Assembly: GCA_902536485.1 (NCBI GenBank)
Contig: CACAXP010000007.1
Span: 1 to 39,755 of the forward strand
Reading direction: 5' to 3'
DNA: 39,755 nucleotides
Source: an uncultured Alphaproteobacteria bacterium
GTDB lineage: Bacteria; Pseudomonadota; Alphaproteobacteria; Methylaequorales; Methylaequoraceae
This document shows positions 37,768 through 39,755 of the stretch, piece by piece. Below the pieces are notes generated by a model. That model saw only the letters and a list, made by a program, of their open reading frames with translations, did no database searches and was not told the origin of the DNA. Position 1 is the first letter of the stretch, and the number at the start of each line of letters is the position of its first letter. The position numbers were made by a program, and so were the translations under genes.

Positions 37768-38421
37768 TCAGATTATGAAATCTTTAAGTACATTAACGTT
37801 TGTATTAAAAAACTTTTCTATTGAAATTCCAGATTCAACCTTTAAACCTCTAATAAATTCACCAACATAATTATCTTCTTTATTTTTAATTACAGTAAAA
37901 ATTTCTCCATCCTCTTTAAGTTGTTTAAGTAAATGGTCAGGAACCTTTTCAACAGAGCCTTCTATAAAAATCTTATCGAATGGTGCACTTTTTTCTAAAC
38001 CTGTTGACAAATCCTTTTTATAAAAAACAGAACAATTTAATATGTTCAAATTATTTATATTTTGAACAGCAACTTGTGTTAAATTTTTATCATTATCTAC
38101 CCCAAAAACATAATTAACTAATCTTGAAACTATTGCTAAGGTGTATCCAGTTAAGCATCCAATAACTAATATTGTATTATCTTTTTGAAAATTACATTTA
38201 TCTAGCATTTTTGCTATTACAAATGTTCTAATAATGTTTCTTTCATGGCTTACGAGAATGTCTCTGTCAGTGTAAACAAGATCCATATCTTTTGTAGGAA
38301 CAAAAAGTTCTTTTTTTATTTCTAAAAGAGCATCAATTAGATCTTTGTTTTTAACGTTATTTGGAAGGACCTGGTTTTTAACCATATTAGACCTTGCAAT
38401 TTCAAAAAATTTTTCGTGCAT
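37768..38421 (-). CDS. divergent Pcm-like methyltransferase (PCMT fold), probably not a canonical isoaspartyl methyltransferase
   Basis: ARSNMVKNQVLPNNVKNKDLIDALLEI, TILVIGCLTGYTLAIVSRL, APFDKIFIEGSVEKVPDHLLKQLKEDGEI; adjacent to tolC. Confidence 0.85.
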   Translation of the reverse strand: MHEKFFEIARSNMVKNQVLPNNVKNKDLIDALLEIKKELFVPTKDMDLVYTDRDILVSHERNIIRTFVIAKMLDKCNFQKDNTILVIGCLTGYTLAIVSRLVNYVFGVDNDKNLTQVAVQNINNLNILNCSVFYKKDLSTGLEKSAPFDKIFIEGSVEKVPDHLLKQLKEDGEIFTVIKNKEDNYVGEFIRGLKVESGISIEKFFNTNVNVLKDFII

Positions 38422-38496
38422 TTTTTATTATAGTGTATTAAGTATTGGTTTAATATATTTAGTATTAACAGTTATTACAATAGATTAAACAATAAT

Positions 38497-38570
38497 GGTG
38501 CGGTGGCGGAGAGGCTACGCACCGGCCTGCAAAGCCGAGTACACCGGTTCGAATCCGGTCCGCACCTCCA
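38497..38570 (+). tRNA. tRNA-Cys (anticodon GCA), CCA encoded
   Basis: GGTGCGG...CCGGCCTGCAAAGCCGAG...GGTTCGAATCC...CCGCACCTCCA; 7-bp acceptor stem, loop CTGCAAA. Confidence 0.95.
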
Positions 38571-38619
38571 AAAATAAATGTTTTTACAATTTAATTTTTT
38601 TAACTATTATAGGATTTAT

Positions 38620-38695
38620 TCCGGCGTAGCTCAGTTGGTAGAGCAAGCGACTGTTAATCGCTGGGTCACAGGTTCGAGTCCTGTCGCCGGAGCCA
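38620..38695 (+). tRNA. tRNA-Asn (anticodon GTT), CCA encoded
   Basis: TCCGGCGTAGCTCAGTTGGTAGAGCAAGCGACTGTTAATCGCTGGGTCACAGGTTCGAGTCCTGTCGCCGGAGCCA; loop CTGTTAA. Confidence 0.97.
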
Positions 38696-38701
38696 AAAGT
38701 T

Positions 38702-39703
38702 ATGAAAATTTTTATAAGCGGTATAGCTGGATTTCTTGGAAGTCACTTAGCAGATCAATTTATTAATGATGGCCATCAAGTTGTAGGATGTGATAGCTTA
38801 ATTGGTGGTGAACTAGATAATGTTCCTGAAAAGGCAGAATTTTATCAGTACGATTGCTGCTTTAGAAACTCAATGCTTAAAATAACTAGAGGATGTGATG
38901 TAGTCTATCATGCTGCTGCCACTGCTTATGAGGGACTGTCAGTATTTTCGCCACATTTAATTACCCAGAATATTGTTACAGGTTCAGTCTCTCTTTTTAG
39001 TGCTGCAATTGAGAATAAAGTAAAAAGAATAATTTTTTGTTCATCTATGGCACGTTATGGTACTAATAAAACACCCTTTCTTGAAAGTTACACACCTGTT
39101 CCTCAGGACCCTTATGGGATTGCAAAAGTTGCAGCTGAAAAAATTTTAACTAATCTATGTAATGTTCATGGTGTGGAATTTGTAATAGCTGTTCCTCATA
39201 ATATTATAGGACCAAGGCAAAAGTATGATGACCCATACAGAAATGTAGCATCAATTATGATTAACCTCATGTTACAGAATCGTCAGCCTATTATTTATGG
39301 AGATGGACAACAAAAAAGATGTTTTTCTTATATTGACGATGATCTCTATTGTCTTAAAAAAATGGCTACAAGCAAGAATGTTCTTGGAGAAATTATCAAT
39401 ATTGGTCCTGACGAAGAGTTCATAACCATAAACGAACTAGCTGAAAAAATTTCTAATCAACTGAAATTTAATCTTAATCCACATTATGTAAAAGGTAGAC
39501 CACAAGAAGTTCTTGAGGCAACTTGTTCGGCGGATAAAGCAAGAAAACTTTTAAACTACAAAACAAAAACCACTTTAGATAAAGGTCTATCTCAAATGAT
39601 ACAATATATTAAAAACAAAGGTACAAAAAAATTCAGGTATCATTTAGATTTAGAAATCGTTAACACTCTTACACCAAAAACGTGGAAAGATAAACTTTTT
39701 TAA
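38702..39703 (+). CDS. NAD-dependent epimerase/dehydratase (extended SDR, nucleotide-sugar epimerase-like)
   Basis: MKIFISGIAGFLGSHLADQFINDGHQVVGCD, VYHAAATAYEG, SSMARYG, PYGIAKVAAEK, PRQKYDDPYRNVASIMI. Confidence 0.93.
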   Translation: MKIFISGIAGFLGSHLADQFINDGHQVVGCDSLIGGELDNVPEKAEFYQYDCCFRNSMLKITRGCDVVYHAAATAYEGLSVFSPHLITQNIVTGSVSLFSAAIENKVKRIIFCSSMARYGTNKTPFLESYTPVPQDPYGIAKVAAEKILTNLCNVHGVEFVIAVPHNIIGPRQKYDDPYRNVASIMINLMLQNRQPIIYGDGQQKRCFSYIDDDLYCLKKMATSKNVLGEIINIGPDEEFITINELAEKISNQLKFNLNPHYVKGRPQEVLEATCSADKARKLLNYKTKTTLDKGLSQMIQYIKNKGTKKFRYHLDLEIVNTLTPKTWKDKLF

Positions 39704-39704
39704 A

Positions 39705-39755
39705 ATGGTAAAAGTAAGTTTCGTCTGTCCTGTTTTTAACAAACAAAAATATTTA
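39705..39755 (+). CDS. start of a family-2-like glycosyltransferase, truncated by the window edge
   Basis: ATG at 39705 one base after the epimerase stop; MVKVSFVCPVFNKQKYL resembles GT2 N-termini (VSVIIPVYN). Confidence 0.6.
   Translation, partial: MVKVSFVCPVFNKQKYL

Noticed and set aside
38422-38496. Repeated AGTATT and possible promoter upstream of tRNA-Cys
   Set aside because: No -35/-10 pair with normal spacing stood out; short AT repeats are expected by chance.
38578-38766. 62-aa plus-strand ORF containing SGVAQLVEQATVNRWVTGSSPVAGAKS
   Set aside because: It reads straight through tRNA-Asn; GVAQLVEQ...GSSPVAGA is a familiar false protein made by translating tRNA genes.
1-39755. Search for CRISPR arrays, IS elements, integrases, toxin–antitoxin or defence genes
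   Set aside because: No regularly spaced repeats, transposase/integrase motifs or defence-family motifs recognised by eye; A/T low-complexity accounts for apparent short repeats.

Overview
A gene-dense, very AT-rich chromosomal window. Gene content and order look like a streamlined alphaproteobacterium (inference from synteny; no phylogeny was run). The window is about 38 kb of core housekeeping clusters. They are: parvulin–MFS–mfd–sdhE // recG–DUF502; tRNA-Lys; ppiB–coaD–gyrA–ssb // uvrA; yajC–secD–secF with a standalone PuuD-type membrane protein and a putative diverged NDUFAF6/squalene-phytoene-synthase-like ORF; DUF815 ATPase; NlpD-like M23–pcm–serS–tatCBA–scpBA–nagZ–SPOR–argS–dgt // erpA–xthA; ilvD–hydrolase–valS–tolC–pcm-like; tRNA-Cys; tRNA-Asn. 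At the right edge the content switches to an NAD-dependent sugar epimerase and the start of a glycosyltransferase, possibly the edge of a surface-polysaccharide region. No CRISPR, IS element, prophage, rRNA or defence system was seen. The ORF track misses tatA (24317..24481, minus). I found no convincing new system. The leads I consider most worth checking are a 257-bp gap with three inverted repeats (199..455), a 26-nt near-perfect dyad between yajC and the DUF815 gene (19735..19760), the diverged ORF next to secDF with a missing neighbour gene, the PuuD membrane domain without a cytochrome, A/T palindromes at convergent stop codons, and the tRNA/epimerase boundary.
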